Both the position numbers and the translations under genes were made by a program. Under the pieces are notes generated by a model. That model saw only the letters and a program-made list of their open reading frames with translations, did not search any database and had not been told where the DNA came from. From Paludibacter sp. (GTDB lineage: Bacteria; Bacteroidota; Bacteroidia; Bacteroidales; Paludibacteraceae), in contig JANJXE010000131.1 of assembly GCA_024709185.1 (NCBI GenBank), forward strand, positions 1 through 6,156: a stretch of DNA of 6,156 bases. Reading direction: 5' to 3'. Every line of letters starts with the position of its first letter. Positions within the stretch are counted from its first letter, which is position 1. Positions 6,108 to 6,156 of this stretch are shown one piece after another.

Positions 6108-6156
6108 ATGTCAGAAGTTGCAGCTAAAGTAAAAGCTATCATCGTTGAAAAATTAG
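6108..6156 (+). CDS. acpP: Acyl carrier protein, N-terminal fragment
   Basis: Only 16 full codons are in view: MSEVAAKVKAIIVEKL. This is the first helix of bacterial acyl carrier proteins (compare the E. coli start MSTIEERVKKII), and the frame is open to the window edge. ACP carries growing acyl chains on a phosphopantetheine arm in cytoplasmic fatty acid synthesis; the modified serine in the DSL motif would be near residue 36-38, outside the window. The neighbouring divergent purN supports the call, since purN next to acpP and fabF is a usual order in Bacteroidota. The start ATG follows an A-rich leader typical of highly expressed genes in the phylum. Confidence 0.9.
   Translation, partial: MSEVAAKVKAIIVEKL

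Noticed and set aside
1..6156. CRISPR array, tRNA or rRNA gene, insertion sequence, phage or defence system
   Set aside because: No direct repeats with regular spacers, no cloverleaf or conserved rRNA segments, and no transposase, integrase or nuclease motifs were found on either strand.

Overview
The window looks like chromosomal DNA from a member of the Bacteroidota. This rests on three things. The promoters match the TAnnTTTG -7 type used by that phylum, and no gene start has a Shine-Dalgarno sequence. A purN gene lies back to back with an acyl carrier protein gene, as is usual there. The large surface protein is built from SprB-type, LamG-type and CHU_C-associated Ig-like modules typical of gliding or polymer-degrading Bacteroidota. 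A more precise placement cannot be supported from the sequence.

Layout, left to right. Positions 1-3923 hold the first 1307 codons of a very large minus-strand gene for a secreted multidomain surface protein; its 3' end lies outside the window. It runs without a stop from a good signal peptide through a beta-rich N-terminal domain, an IPT/TIG domain, a LamG-like domain inserted inside a split SprB-type repeat, a Cys-containing Ig-like domain, and two copies of an 'SNW-(C/N)-GG-x-P' module followed by degenerate beta-strand repeats. Positions 3924-4163 are AT-rich and carry a good promoter for this gene. Positions 4164-5264 are ychF, and 5372-5956 are purN, both on the minus strand. The 107-base gap between them holds a heptanucleotide tandem repeat next to the ychF start and one arm of a 19/21 inverted repeat whose other arm is the coding end of purN. 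Positions 5957-6107 are a divergent promoter region, and the acpP reading frame begins at 6108 on the plus strand and runs off the window.

How the genes relate. YchF (a translation-associated P-loop ATPase), PurN (purine synthesis) and ACP (fatty acid synthesis) are housekeeping functions. The surface protein is an accessory gene with its own promoter and a Thr/Ser/Asn/Gly-rich composition; it probably leaves the cell by Sec and then type IX secretion, although the C-terminal sorting domain that would confirm this is not in view. purN and acpP appear to be driven by promoters that face one another across a 3-base gap, which would make their initiation mutually exclusive.

No RNA gene, CRISPR array, insertion sequence or complete novel defence or mobile system was seen. 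The most unusual features are the nested domain architecture of the surface protein, the facing promoters, and the repeat structure around the purN/ychF junction.
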